Positions 16,181 through 24,291 of a stretch of 37,943 nt of DNA are shown piece by piece. The DNA is from a virus. The position numbers and the translations under genes were made by a program. The notes under the pieces were generated by a model that was not told the DNA's origin, searched no databases, and was given only the letters and a program-made list of their open reading frames with translations. The stretch lies in IMG/VR virus record IMGVR_UViG_3300045975_000025, positions 1-37,943 of that record; one strand, written 5' to 3'. Each line of letters starts with the position of its first letter. The stretch's first letter is position 1.

Positions 16181-17023
16181 CTACTGCCTCACAGAGACGA
16201 GATCATCGGGGTACACGTCGTCCGGGGTGTCCTCCTGGCCGTCCATGGTCCGGGCCTCCGCCAGCGTCTGCTTGTAGGCGTCGAATTGCGTCTTGGTGGC
16301 GGCGAGAGACCCCGTGACCCCGTAGCAAATCTTGAACGCGAGCAGGCACTCCAGGGCGGAGTCGAATACCGGGTCCCACTTCGTCGTGTCGGAGATGTCC
16401 CGGATGAACAGGATGTCCAGCTTGCCCGAGGCGTTGGAGACGAGGTACTCGCCCTCGACCTTGATGGGCTCCGGCTTGTTGGACAGGTCCGCCCACCAGG
16501 ACCAGAGGATCGGCCCAGTGTTGGGGCCCGGAGAGGTCGCGGTCATCGCCACCTCCACCACGCGGAGGTAGTTCGTGGGCTTCGCATAGCGGAACGTCCA
16601 GCCGGAGGCCGGAGCAATCCGCCACTCCTCGATGGCGAAGCTGAGCGTGGTGATGTCCGAGTCCAACTCGACCGTGGCTGAGAGGAGGTCCACGGCGACC
16701 GCCGTGATCCGGCCCTGACCTCCACCATTGAACATCACCCGGTAGCCGACATCGGTCAGTGCGAACACCGCTGCCGAGGCCGTCGCGGTGATCGTGCCGG
16801 TGAGGGCACTCGCCGTCAGAGTCGCCTGGGGGAAGGTGTTGAGCCGCACCCGATGGAGCGCGAAGTTCCAGGGGTGGCTCCGGAGCGCTTCCTTGCGCGT
16901 GGGGGCGAAGTACTGGTTCACCAGGCGGGTCCGGTCGTTGACCGGCGTGACCAGGGACGCCAGCGGGTCCGCCCCCAGCCGCATCAGCGCACCGTTGGCG
17001 ACGACGAGTTCGCTCTCAGCCAT
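16181..17023 (-). CDS. Tail tubular protein A (adaptor/gatekeeper)
   Basis: The 280-aa product begins MAESELVVANGALMRLGADP and contains FAPTRKEALRSHPWNFA, the hallmark segment of gp11-like head-tail adaptors (YxxxRxxxLxxHPWNFA). It would form the ring below the portal that joins to the nozzle. The middle, ATASAAVFALTDVGYRVMFN, is a beta-type insert. GGAGGAA lies just before the ATG. It is directly followed by the tail tubular B gene. Confidence 0.9.
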   Translation of the reverse strand: MAESELVVANGALMRLGADPLASLVTPVNDRTRLVNQYFAPTRKEALRSHPWNFALHRVRLNTFPQATLTASALTGTITATASAAVFALTDVGYRVMFNGGGQGRITAVAVDLLSATVELDSDITTLSFAIEEWRIAPASGWTFRYAKPTNYLRVVEVAMTATSPGPNTGPILWSWWADLSNKPEPIKVEGEYLVSNASGKLDILFIRDISDTTKWDPVFDSALECLLAFKICYGVTGSLAATKTQFDAYKQTLAEARTMDGQEDTPDDVYPDDLVSVRQ

Positions 17024-17047
17024 GGGGTTCCTCCAGGCGCTATCGTA

Positions 17048-18373
17048 TCACGGGCAGTTGTTGGTCATCACCGGGAGCCCACAGGTGACGAGCTTCCCCG
17101 CGTTGGCCAGACCCGCCGCGATCCCAGGGCAGATGGACCGGGGGCTCACGGTCCCCGTGGGAGGCTCGTTGGACTTGATGACCTCCCGGCCCTGGTTGTA
17201 GGCCACGGCCCGCGTCGAGTCCCCCATGAGAAACATGTCCATCAGGGGCGACAGGTTCGACATGTCCTCGAACTCGCCCTGGAAGATGAAGTCCTCCCCG
17301 CCATTGTTCGACCAGAACAGCCGGACCCCCGTGCCCCCAGGGACCGCAGCAACCGCCTCCTCCAGGCCAATGGTCGCCACCCCCAGCCGGGTGTTGTTGT
17401 TCCCCGTGGGCTCCTGAACCGAGGCTGAGAAGTTCTCCCCAAGATCACAGGACACGCTGGAGCCCGTGGAGGTCCCGAGGCCCCCGGACTTGCCGAGCAG
17501 CACCCCGCCCGAGGACAGCAGCATCAGCTTCTGGGCATTGATGTTGTTGCCCCCCGCCTCGGTCCAGGACTCCCCGAGGTCATCGGAATACCAGACCGAT
17601 GTACTCCCCAGCACCGCGATGATCCGCAGGAGCCCCGAACGATTCACCCCGATCACCTGAGTCGGCAACGAACTCCCGCCCCAGGGCGAGATCGCCGAGA
17701 GGTCGATCAACTGGCTCCAGGTCTCCCCGAAGTCCTCGGTCTTCCAGATTGCCGCGTGGCGGGTGGTCGAGGACCCCAGGGGCCCACTCGTTCCCTGCTC
17801 CAGCCCGAACATGCAGTAGTAAGTCGAGTCGATCTTGAAGAACCCACCAGAGAGCGACATGAAGCCCGCGCCACCGGGGGTCCCAAAGTCCTTGGCCGGG
17901 ACCGTGAATAGATGGGCGACCTCCTGCCAGCCATTGAGGAACGGGTCCTCAGAATCCGGGTCCCAGTTGACCGCGATCTTCACATGGCCCGGCCCGGACT
18001 TCCCGTTGACCGAGACGAACGCAACCGAGTGCCCGCCGATCAACGCGAAGGGAACCCCCTCGATGTTGGCGAGGGCAAACGGCCCGTCCCGACGGAGGCC
18101 CGTGATCGCCAGGCCACCATCTTCCCCCGTGATCGGATTCGAGCCCCCAGGGTAGGTGAATTCATCCCCAGCGGGCGTCCGACGCACCATGCCCCCGCCG
18201 ATGTAGACCATCCCATCATCGGGGCTGGCGGTGATCAACGTGGTGCGGTAGGGGAAGTACGCATCGTCGTCGATGGACATGGCCCCCTGGATCGGGAGCG
18301 CAGAGCCGCCCAGCGACACCCGGAAGTCCGGGAGGTCTGCGCGGCGTGACCAGCCGGTGGGTCCGAACGGCAT
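17048..18373 (-). CDS. Beta-propeller protein with Asp-box repeats (probable receptor-binding/tail protein)
   Basis: The 441-aa product has repeated Asp-box-like motifs: KTEDFGETW, SDDLGESW, SCDLGENF and SNNGGEDF, spaced as in blades of sialidase-type (BNR) propellers. Its place between capsid/decoration and tail tubular A genes suggests a virion surface or tail-fibre protein that contacts host glycans. No sialidase catalytic set (Arg triad, Tyr/Glu) could be assigned by eye, so binding rather than cleavage is the safer call. The ATG at 18373 has no purine-rich ribosome site and follows a terminator-like hairpin; an in-frame ATG 32 codons on (MSIDDD) has GGGGG upstream and is an alternative start. 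Confidence 0.65.
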   Translation of the reverse strand: MPFGPTGWSRRADLPDFRVSLGGSALPIQGAMSIDDDAYFPYRTTLITASPDDGMVYIGGGMVRRTPAGDEFTYPGGSNPITGEDGGLAITGLRRDGPFALANIEGVPFALIGGHSVAFVSVNGKSGPGHVKIAVNWDPDSEDPFLNGWQEVAHLFTVPAKDFGTPGGAGFMSLSGGFFKIDSTYYCMFGLEQGTSGPLGSSTTRHAAIWKTEDFGETWSQLIDLSAISPWGGSSLPTQVIGVNRSGLLRIIAVLGSTSVWYSDDLGESWTEAGGNNINAQKLMLLSSGGVLLGKSGGLGTSTGSSVSCDLGENFSASVQEPTGNNNTRLGVATIGLEEAVAAVPGGTGVRLFWSNNGGEDFIFQGEFEDMSNLSPLMDMFLMGDSTRAVAYNQGREVIKSNEPPTGTVSPRSICPGIAAGLANAGKLVTCGLPVMTNNCP

Positions 18374-18411
18374 GGAAAGAAGGGGGGTCCCGAGTTACCC
18401 CGAGACCCCCC
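18374..18411 (-). terminator. Terminator-like hairpin after the capsid/decoration genes
   Basis: On the minus strand, GGGGGGTCTC and GGGACCCCCC (one G-U pair) form a 10-bp stem around a 10-nt loop, followed by TTCTTTCC. It falls after the decoration gene stop and right before the propeller gene. This matches the place of the T7 late terminator after gene 10. The T tract is interrupted, so partial readthrough is expected. Confidence 0.6.
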
Positions 18412-18420
18412 GTGGTTCCT

Positions 18421-18900
18421 CTACTTCAGGCTGCCGTAGACGACCACGACGTAGGCATCGCCCGCCGCCGCCGAGTCGCCCGTGTCGATGGTGATGGTGA
18501 TGTCCACCTGCTCCTTCGAGTCCAGATAGAACGGGGCTGCGGCCGGGAGCGAGAAGGCCGCGTCGATGGCCGCCCCACCCAGGTCCAGGTTGTCCGCGAA
18601 GGCGTTGTCGTCGGCGTTCACGGCATCGCCCGACTCGGCATCCGTGTAGGCCCCGTGGCCGACGTGGAGGTCCGCGTCGGTCGCGCCCTGCGGGCAGATG
18701 ATACGGCAGAGGTCCGGGAAGATGATCTTGCGGCCAGCGGGCAGGAGCACCATCTGCGCCGCGCCCTGGCCAGCCGCCGTGAAGGTGAGCTTGCCGACGG
18801 AGACGCTCAGCTTGCCGTCCCAGTCCGGCGACTTCACCTGCTCGACGGGCTCCGACTGATACTGCGTGTACTCCCGAGACATCGTGGGGGTCAGCGCCAT
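18421..18900 (-). CDS. Probable capsid decoration / minor structural protein
   Basis: The 159-aa product is predicted mostly beta: VGKLTFTAAGQGAAQMVLLP, KIIFPDLCRIICP, then DADLHVGHGAYTD and a final VDITITIDTGDS-type strand pair. Small beta-sandwich proteins with this pattern are commonly encoded directly after the major capsid gene in podoviruses and serve as decoration or spike proteins. No name is certain. It is co-transcribed with the capsid gene across an 82-nt spacer that holds a strong hairpin. Confidence 0.6.
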   Translation of the reverse strand: MALTPTMSREYTQYQSEPVEQVKSPDWDGKLSVSVGKLTFTAAGQGAAQMVLLPAGRKIIFPDLCRIICPQGATDADLHVGHGAYTDAESGDAVNADDNAFADNLDLGGAAIDAAFSLPAAAPFYLDSKEQVDITITIDTGDSAAAGDAYVVVVYGSLK

Positions 18901-18934
18901 GTTCGTGTCCTCTCTTTCGTGTTCTTTTAAGGCC

Positions 18935-18956
18935 GGGGGGCCCTCGCGGACCCCCC
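18935..18956 (-). promoter_or_regulatory. Hairpin between capsid and decoration genes
   Basis: In the minus-strand RNA, GGGGGGUCC and GGGCCCCCC pair over nine positions (one U-G) around a GCGA tetraloop. The G-U pair would be a C-A mismatch on the other strand, so the structure favours the mRNA. There is no U tract after it. It could be an mRNA processing or 3'-end-stabilising element for the capsid message, or an attenuator. Confidence 0.5.
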
Positions 18957-18982
18957 TCGCCTAAGTTGTCAGTCCGGCTCGG

Positions 18983-19864
18983 CTACACCGTCTCCGAGCA
19001 CTTGATCTCGACGATCTTGTTCTCCTGCATCCGGGTCGCGCCCATGCCCATCTTGGCATAGACGTACCAGGACCCGCGCTTGTCCCACCGCTGCACGATG
19101 TTCGTGCTGATCTCGGGGTTCTTGGCCGCGAGCACGCCCGAGCGGGCCCAGACGGGCACCCGGCGCTTCGAGGAGCCGTCCACCAGGAGACGCTCCGTGT
19201 GCTTGAACATGAAGCCCATGAAGGTGTTGAGTTCGCCCTGGACGAGCGCCTTCACGGAGTTGAAGTCCGCCGAGGTCACCTGCGTGGTGCTGAGCAGGTT
19301 GGCCAACTGCTTGGCCCCCACCGCGATGTAGAACTCCTCGCCCGAGAGGTCGTTCTCAGCGGCCCGCAGGAGCCGCTGCGCCTCGATGAGCTTGGTGATG
19401 GTCAGACCCGAGTCCGCGCCGCCGAAGTTGGCAGCGATCTGCTGGCCGGAGTCGAAGGACACCGAGGTGGCCCCCTCCTTGCCGGTGAACGCGGTGCCGA
19501 ACATCGCGTCGATGATGATGTCGTCCTGCTTCCGGCCCAGCGCGTAGGCCGCGTTCTGGGAGTACGGGTTGGCCGGGTCGATGAGCATCCGCACCTTGTC
19601 GATGGTGTCGATGAAATCGCCCCAGTCGAAGAAGCGCAGGGTGACCCGACGCCGGTCGTGGGGGGTGTTCACCTGGGGAGAGTCCCCGTGGCGGGTCGTG
19701 ATCTCCAGCGCCTCGGTGGGACCGATCTGCTCCCAGAACTGCTCCTCGGAGTTCTGGCTCTCGTTGCGGACGCAGTTGACGAGGCGGGCTCCCTTCTGCT
19801 GGAGCAGGTACTCCACCGTCCCGTGGTACTGCTTGACGAATGCTGTCGTGATCTGGTCGCTCAT
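18983..19864 (-). CDS. Major capsid protein
   Basis: The 293-aa product matches the HK97-fold major capsid family of many podoviruses: MSDQITTAFVKQYHGTVEYL, QKGARLVNCVRNE, TRHGDSPQVNTPHDRRRVTL, DKVRMLIDPANPYSQNAAYA and LGRKQDDIIIDA are all in the expected order. It forms the icosahedral shell. It is preceded by a perfect AGAGGAGG ribosome site, its own promoter and a structured leader, and follows the scaffold gene, the usual order. High expression is expected. Confidence 0.93.
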   Translation of the reverse strand: MSDQITTAFVKQYHGTVEYLLQQKGARLVNCVRNESQNSEEQFWEQIGPTEALEITTRHGDSPQVNTPHDRRRVTLRFFDWGDFIDTIDKVRMLIDPANPYSQNAAYALGRKQDDIIIDAMFGTAFTGKEGATSVSFDSGQQIAANFGGADSGLTITKLIEAQRLLRAAENDLSGEEFYIAVGAKQLANLLSTTQVTSADFNSVKALVQGELNTFMGFMFKHTERLLVDGSSKRRVPVWARSGVLAAKNPEISTNIVQRWDKRGSWYVYAKMGMGATRMQENKIVEIKCSETV

Positions 19865-19917
19865 TGAAGTGCCTCCTCTGGCACGAAAGTTTGACTACCT
19901 TTCACTTCGCCGGAGGA

Positions 19918-19987
19918 GTGTCCCTTTCGGGGTCCGCCTACCAGGTGGGCGGGCCTGGCTGCCCGTGAGCGGGTGTCCTTTCGGGTC
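19918..19987 (-). promoter_or_regulatory. Structured 5' leader of the capsid mRNA with two related hairpins
   Basis: Two near-repeats lie at 19918-19934 and 19973-19987. On the minus strand they read GACCCCGAAAGGGACAC and GACCCGAAAGGACAC: both fold into a short C/G stem capped by a GAAA (GNRA) loop, with one base pair fewer in the second. The first to be transcribed is enclosed by GAGCG/CGCTC, giving a hairpin close to the expected 5' end. Such 5' hairpins stabilise highly translated phage messages. Confidence 0.55.
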
Positions 19988-19998
19988 GCTCTATTGGG

Positions 19999-20028
19999 GG
20001 TATATCAAGGGGCGGGGGCTGATGTCAA
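19999..20028 (-). promoter_or_regulatory. Sigma70-type promoter for the capsid gene
   Basis: On the minus strand a perfect -35 box TTGACA (20023-20028) is followed after 18 nt by TATACC (19999-20004; TATA core of the -10). It lies in the 185-nt gap between scaffold and capsid genes and points toward the capsid gene. This is the best host-type promoter seen in the window. Confidence 0.6.
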
Positions 20029-20049
20029 CCCCCACCCCAAGATTTTTGG

Positions 20050-20886
20050 CTAGACCCGGTTGTGGACGACCTCGTACCAGCCCTGCATCTGGAGCACGGC
20101 CTCCTTGTGACCGGGGGCCCGCTCGTTCCAGTAGGGGTGGTTCTTGTCGTTCATCACCGCCGCGATCTTCTCCTGAGCCTCGTTGGGCCGAGCCGAGAGG
20201 TTCTCGACCTTCATCAGGCCATCATCGGCCAGCATCTTGCCGATCTTGCTGAAGAACTTGACGACCCGAGGGTCGTTCCCGGCCCCAGTCTCCGCCAGCG
20301 CAGCCTGGAGATCGGCCCCGCCATGCTCAGCCACCAGCCGGTGGGTGTAGCCGAGATTGATATCCGCAGCCGCGCCCCACTCGGCCTTGAGGACCTCCAT
20401 GCCCTTCCGCTGCTCCTCGGCGTACTCCTGGCTGAGCGCGGTCTCGCGGGCCAACTCCTGCTCCACATACCACTTCTCCAGCGCCGTGACCTGGCCCTTG
20501 GAGAGCTTGGCCCCGTGGGCGACCTTCCGGAAGCCCCCGATCATCGCCTCGTCGGCCTTCCGACCCTCGGGGGCCGCGAACGCCTCGTAGCCCTCGGGGT
20601 TGTCAGGCACACCGAGCTTGCCCCAGAAGACCTTGGCGGCCTCCGGGTCGGTCTTCTCGTTGGGAATCTCCACCCGGCTCCCCAGCATCTTCTGGAGGTT
20701 CACATGGGCGGTCGCCAGGTCGGCAGGCGACTTGTACTTCGAGAGCGTCTTGTCGGCCTTCAACTCCGGGGTCCAGCCCTCGCCGTCCATCCAGGCGTTG
20801 GGAGCCGGGGCAGGGGCCGGAGCCGGAGGTGTGCCAGCGGCGGGAGTCTCCCCAGCGGGGGTCCCAGCGGGCTTCTCGTCAGGCAT
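20050..20886 (-). CDS. Capsid assembly scaffolding protein
   Basis: The 278-aa product has a Pro/Ala/Thr-rich N-terminus (GTPPAPAPAPAPNAW), then an acidic, strongly helical body with an LSKYKSPADLATAHVNLQKM segment common in podovirus scaffolds, and a helical Lys/Gln-rich end. It lies immediately upstream of the major capsid gene, as expected. It would direct procapsid assembly and then leave. GAGGAG precedes the ATG. Confidence 0.82.
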   Translation of the reverse strand: MPDEKPAGTPAGETPAAGTPPAPAPAPAPNAWMDGEGWTPELKADKTLSKYKSPADLATAHVNLQKMLGSRVEIPNEKTDPEAAKVFWGKLGVPDNPEGYEAFAAPEGRKADEAMIGGFRKVAHGAKLSKGQVTALEKWYVEQELARETALSQEYAEEQRKGMEVLKAEWGAAADINLGYTHRLVAEHGGADLQAALAETGAGNDPRVVKFFSKIGKMLADDGLMKVENLSARPNEAQEKIAAVMNDKNHPYWNERAPGHKEAVLQMQGWYEVVHNRV

Positions 20887-20888
20887 GA

Positions 20889-21170
20889 CTACTCCTCGTT
20901 TTCCTCAAGGATGGCCACCTGTTGGGGCCCCTTGGTGTCATCGAGGGTCGCGTCCATGAGCGTGAAGCCCGCAGCCATCGCGGCCTCGATGCCCAGAAGG
21001 ATCGAACGCTGACCCTCACGGTAGTAGGTCTCCCGCTCCGGGTCCTTCATCCCCGGCTCGTAGGAGGGGCGAGCAAGCGTCCGACGGAGATCGTCGAGGA
21101 CCTTCTTGCCCGTCTCGGTGCTGAACAGCGTGGCGTACCACATGAGGCGATCTTCCGGCTTGAAGGCCAT
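20889..21170 (-). CDS. Bbp19-like small phage protein
   Basis: The 93-aa product contains MWYATLFSTETGKKVLDDLR and YYREGQRSILLGIEAAM, a pattern (F-x-T-x-x-G-x-x-VLxDL then REGxRxVxxxI) shared with Bbp19-type small proteins that lie between portal and scaffold genes in podoviruses. Its role in the virion is not established. The ATG comes directly after the portal stop. Confidence 0.65.
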   Translation of the reverse strand: MAFKPEDRLMWYATLFSTETGKKVLDDLRRTLARPSYEPGMKDPERETYYREGQRSILLGIEAAMAAGFTLMDATLDDTKGPQQVAILEENEE

Positions 21171-22889
21171 CTAGGCTCCGATACCCCCGGTGGGAACACC
21201 CGCCCCGATGGCTCCGCCAGCCGGGAGAATCCCAGACTTCTGGGCCTCCATGAGCGCCTTGAGCGCGGGGGCCGCGCCGCCCACAGCCTTCATGGTCTCC
21301 TGAGCCTGAGCCGCCTGGGCCTGCTGAGCCTGGGCCTGCTTGCGCTCGTTGCGCTTGGCGTCCACGGTCTCCTGGTCATGGATGATCGACGGCGGGACCC
21401 CGGTGGCGATGGCGATGGTCTGGACCGTCTTGTCCACGTCGATGATGTCCAGGACATCGGGCTGGAACTCCGCCATGGGCACCACGAGTTGCAGGAACCG
21501 CTGGATCGCCACGGTCTCGGACAGCCGCTGGGCGCGAGCCAGGGGACCCTCGTACTCGATGTCGAACGCCCCACCCATCTTCCGGTACTCGACGAGCGCC
21601 GGGGGCATGGGCAGGAACCGCTTGCGCCGCATGAGGATGTTGAAGACCCGCTCCACGAGGGGTTCGAGGAACTCCGTCTCCAGGCGGCCCAGCGTGGGCC
21701 CGAGAATCCGCTGCATCAACTCGTAGCGGACCTGGACCTCGTAGGCCGTCATCTGCGGGCCTTCCTGCAACTGCAACTGGTCGGAGAAGAAAATCCTCCG
21801 GATGGCCGCCTGGAGCTTGTCCTCCTCCATGTTGGCCACGTCCACGCGCGCGGGGATTTGCAGGGGCTCGACGGCATCCATGTCCCGCACATGGGTGAGG
21901 CCACCAGGGATCAGCCTGGGGGTCCCCAGCACGCCATCGTCCCGAATCTTCAGCGGCGGCTGCACCATGACCGCCATCGCGCGGAGCTTCAACTCGCGGA
22001 GCTTGTTCAGCGTCTTGGCATCGGGAAGCGCGGTGTAACCGGGGCTCCGCCCGTACTTCTCGCCGGAGGTCTTGGTCCAGCGGGCCACGGCGAAGGGGAA
22101 CTCGTGGAAGCCCCCCTCCTTCAGCACCACCTGGTCCTCCATCGCCACGTACATCGAGGCGAAGGGCCGGTTCTTCGGCGTGTCCCCAGAGGCGTCGTAG
22201 CCCTTGGGCACCGAGCGCCGGGGGAAGATCGCGTGGATGAAGTCGAACTCCTGGTCCGGGTTCCCCTTGGTCGGATCGAGGTTCTTCTTGATCCGGTCGG
22301 GAAGGTTCTCCTCGCCGAACATCGACTTGGCGTTCCGGGCCGAGAGCTTGAACTTGTACATCAGCGTATCGACCCGGCCCTCCTCGTTCTCGTCGATGAC
22401 GTAGGTGCCGGGGACCAGGGTCTGGAACCGGAGCCCCGCAAAGGGCTTGTTGGGCATCGGCTTCTTCTCGTCGATGAAGATGGCCGCCGTGCCCACCGTG
22501 GACAGGTCGATGTAGAACTCGTGGGCCTCCGAGGAGAAGTTCGACTCCCGAAGCTCGTCGTAGGTGATCAGGGAGGCGTCTTCCAGCCACTTGTCGGCGT
22601 CCGGGATCACCCCGAGAGCCAGGCCACGAATCCGGTAGAAGAACCACCGGACGGAGCCCGAGGTCAGAGACCCCTGCATGGAGGCCGCCAGCAACTCGAC
22701 CGAGTGGATGGGCGTCGAGTCCATCAGCTTCTCGGTCTGCTTGGAGCCAGGGCTCCGCTGAAGCTGGATGTTCGACTTCCTCGGCATCATCAACTCGTTG
22801 ATTTCCTGCCACGTCGGCGTCCAGAGTTGAAGGTCCGAGAACAGGTGATCCCAGCGCTTGATCAGTAGCTGCGCGCGCTCGTCCGCCAC
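21171..22889 (-). CDS. Portal protein (head-tail connector)
   Basis: The 572-aa product begins with a helical segment (LLIKRWDHLFSDLQLWTPTW) followed by QEINELMMPRK and IHSVELLAASMQGSLTSGSV and WFFYRI, the characteristic N-terminal pattern of T7 gp8-type connectors. The middle includes GEKYGRSPGYTALPDAKTLN and later GLTHVRDMD and ELMQRILGPTLGRLETEFLE, also typical. It forms the dodecameric ring through which DNA is packaged. The C-terminus is Ala/Gln-rich (QAQAQQAQAAQAQETM). The start is GTG with GGAGG upstream. Confidence 0.92.
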   Translation of the reverse strand: MADERAQLLIKRWDHLFSDLQLWTPTWQEINELMMPRKSNIQLQRSPGSKQTEKLMDSTPIHSVELLAASMQGSLTSGSVRWFFYRIRGLALGVIPDADKWLEDASLITYDELRESNFSSEAHEFYIDLSTVGTAAIFIDEKKPMPNKPFAGLRFQTLVPGTYVIDENEEGRVDTLMYKFKLSARNAKSMFGEENLPDRIKKNLDPTKGNPDQEFDFIHAIFPRRSVPKGYDASGDTPKNRPFASMYVAMEDQVVLKEGGFHEFPFAVARWTKTSGEKYGRSPGYTALPDAKTLNKLRELKLRAMAVMVQPPLKIRDDGVLGTPRLIPGGLTHVRDMDAVEPLQIPARVDVANMEEDKLQAAIRRIFFSDQLQLQEGPQMTAYEVQVRYELMQRILGPTLGRLETEFLEPLVERVFNILMRRKRFLPMPPALVEYRKMGGAFDIEYEGPLARAQRLSETVAIQRFLQLVVPMAEFQPDVLDIIDVDKTVQTIAIATGVPPSIIHDQETVDAKRNERKQAQAQQAQAAQAQETMKAVGGAAPALKALMEAQKSGILPAGGAIGAGVPTGGIGA

Positions 22890-22892
22890 GAA

Positions 22893-23147
22893 CTAGCCTC
22901 CGAGCTTCTGAACCGTGCCGGGCTGGCCCTGCGCCTGCTGGCTGGAGCCCAGGGCTGACGTGGCGATGGTGGACTGGAACCCACCCTCCAGACCCGCCTT
23001 GTAGCGCCGAGCCGCCCGCTTGTTCTGGACCGCCGCGTCGGACTCGCTGGGGGGCGCGGGGGTCGCCGGGGCCGGGCGGGCTCCCCCGCCTCCGCCACCG
23101 AAGAAGCCGCGCTGGTCGCGCATGATCTTCAGGAAGTAGCTGAGCAT
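22893..23147 (-). CDS. Small Gly-rich virion-associated protein
   Basis: The product is 84 aa from the ATG at 23147, eight bases after GGGAGG; an ATG at 23153 is too close to the ribosome site. It has a short hydrophobic start (MLSYFLKIMRDQRGFF), a poly-Gly run, a Pro/Ala linker and an RRYKAGLEGGFQSTIATSAL end. Similar small proteins with an Arg-rich then STIxTS/G end are frequently found beside phage portal genes. Function unknown. Confidence 0.6.
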   Translation of the reverse strand: MLSYFLKIMRDQRGFFGGGGGGARPAPATPAPPSESDAAVQNKRAARRYKAGLEGGFQSTIATSALGSSQQAQGQPGTVQKLGG

Positions 23148-23170
23148 GGTCATATCCTCCCGGCCAAAGA

Positions 23171-23488
23171 TTAGCACGGATTCGGCCCCTTGAAGTTTTC
23201 CAGCGCCATCGTGGGATGCCCACAGATGTCCAGCCTCCGGGCGTTGCCCCGGAACTTGAGCGCGGCGTCCGCCAGGGTGAGCGCGATCAGCGCCGAGCCC
23301 ACCATCTGGATCGCGGTCGTCAGGCTGGCTGAGCCGGTCAGGGCAATGGTGGAGGCCCCCGCCAGGTTGATGACCGTCGAGAGCGCGCCCATCGAAGTGA
23401 GCGCGATGGCTGAGGTCCCAGCCAGACTCGCGTCCTCATCGGTCAGGAAGACCTCGGGATTGAAGACCTCGCCGGAGTAGACGGACAT
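23171..23488 (-). CDS. Small repetitive hydrophobic structural protein
   Basis: The 105-aa product contains three imperfect repeats of about 17 residues: GTSAIALTSMGALSTVINLA, GASTIALTGSASLTTAIQMV and GSALIALTLADAAL. The repeats suggest a regular beta or fibre-like fold; similar Ala/Thr/Leu repeats occur in tail fibre segments. It starts at an ATG overlapping the upstream stop (TAATG). No family assigned. Confidence 0.5.
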   Translation of the reverse strand: MSVYSGEVFNPEVFLTDEDASLAGTSAIALTSMGALSTVINLAGASTIALTGSASLTTAIQMVGSALIALTLADAALKFRGNARRLDICGHPTMALENFKGPNPC

Positions 23489-24291
23489 TAGATCATCACG
23501 TCAGCCCACATATGGGCCTTCGAGGTGCCGATGGAGGTATCGGTCGCGGTGCAAAGGGTAGCGGTCCCCCCGCTGACGCGCCCGAGCAGGGAGAGCAGAT
23601 GGCGACCCTCCGTCAGAATCTTGGACAGCGAGAGGCTCCAAGCATTCCGCTGGTTGGACGCGGAGATCGTCTGACCGACATCCGAGGTCGGCGTCGTGGT
23701 CGAGTCGATCCCGAAGCCCATGTGTGAGGCGTTGCCCCCGGAGTTCGTGGACACCGTGCCGCTGGCCGCCATGAAGACCGCTTCGTCGGCCCAGGTGAGG
23801 AACTCCAGGCTGATTTCCGAGTTGACATCCGCCCAGTTGGCCGTGTTGTTGAACGTCCGGTCGGCGGAGTAGGTCCCGTGGAGGTCCTTGCGCTGGCGGT
23901 TGTAGTAGTTGGCCAGGAGTCGCCGAGCGTCGGAGTCCACGAAGGTGCCGGGAGTCCCCGCAGCGGTGTACAGCATCCCACACAGGGTCCGGGTCTCGTC
24001 CCCGATCATCACCGGGACACCCGTGTCCGCGTCCAACTCCCACGCGGTCTCCGAGGCTTCCAGGGTCAGCGTGTCCGAGTCATCGAAGGCGTAGATGTAG
24101 TACAGGGTGTCCGCATCGAGCCCGGTGTTGTCCATCGTGACCCCGGCTTCGGGGATCACCGCCGCGAGCCAGTCGGCTCCAACCTTCAGGGGGATGTACG
24201 CACCGATATACCGCTGGAGGCTGATTTCCGTGGTCGAATCGACCTGGAGCCGCCCCTGGAACGGTGCAACGTTGACAAGATCGGTGGCCAT
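23488..24291 (-). CDS. Tail-fibre-associated structural protein
   Basis: The 267-aa product is beta-rich with YYIYAFDDSDTLTLEASETA, TGVPVMIGDETRTLCGMLYT and DSDARRLLANYYNRQRKDL in sequence. This series (YYIYxxD...TGVxxxxGDxTRTLxGMxYT...NR) recurs in phage tail-fibre or tail-accessory proteins. It probably belongs to the host-contact apparatus encoded in this block together with the next several genes. Confidence 0.65.
   Translation of the reverse strand: MATDLVNVAPFQGRLQVDSTTEISLQRYIGAYIPLKVGADWLAAVIPEAGVTMDNTGLDADTLYYIYAFDDSDTLTLEASETAWELDADTGVPVMIGDETRTLCGMLYTAAGTPGTFVDSDARRLLANYYNRQRKDLHGTYSADRTFNNTANWADVNSEISLEFLTWADEAVFMAASGTVSTNSGGNASHMGFGIDSTTTPTSDVGQTISASNQRNAWSLSLSKILTEGRHLLSLLGRVSGGTATLCTATDTSIGTSKAHMWADVMI

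Noticed and set aside
20922-22868. 648-aa plus-strand ORF
   Set aside because: Antisense to the clear portal gene.
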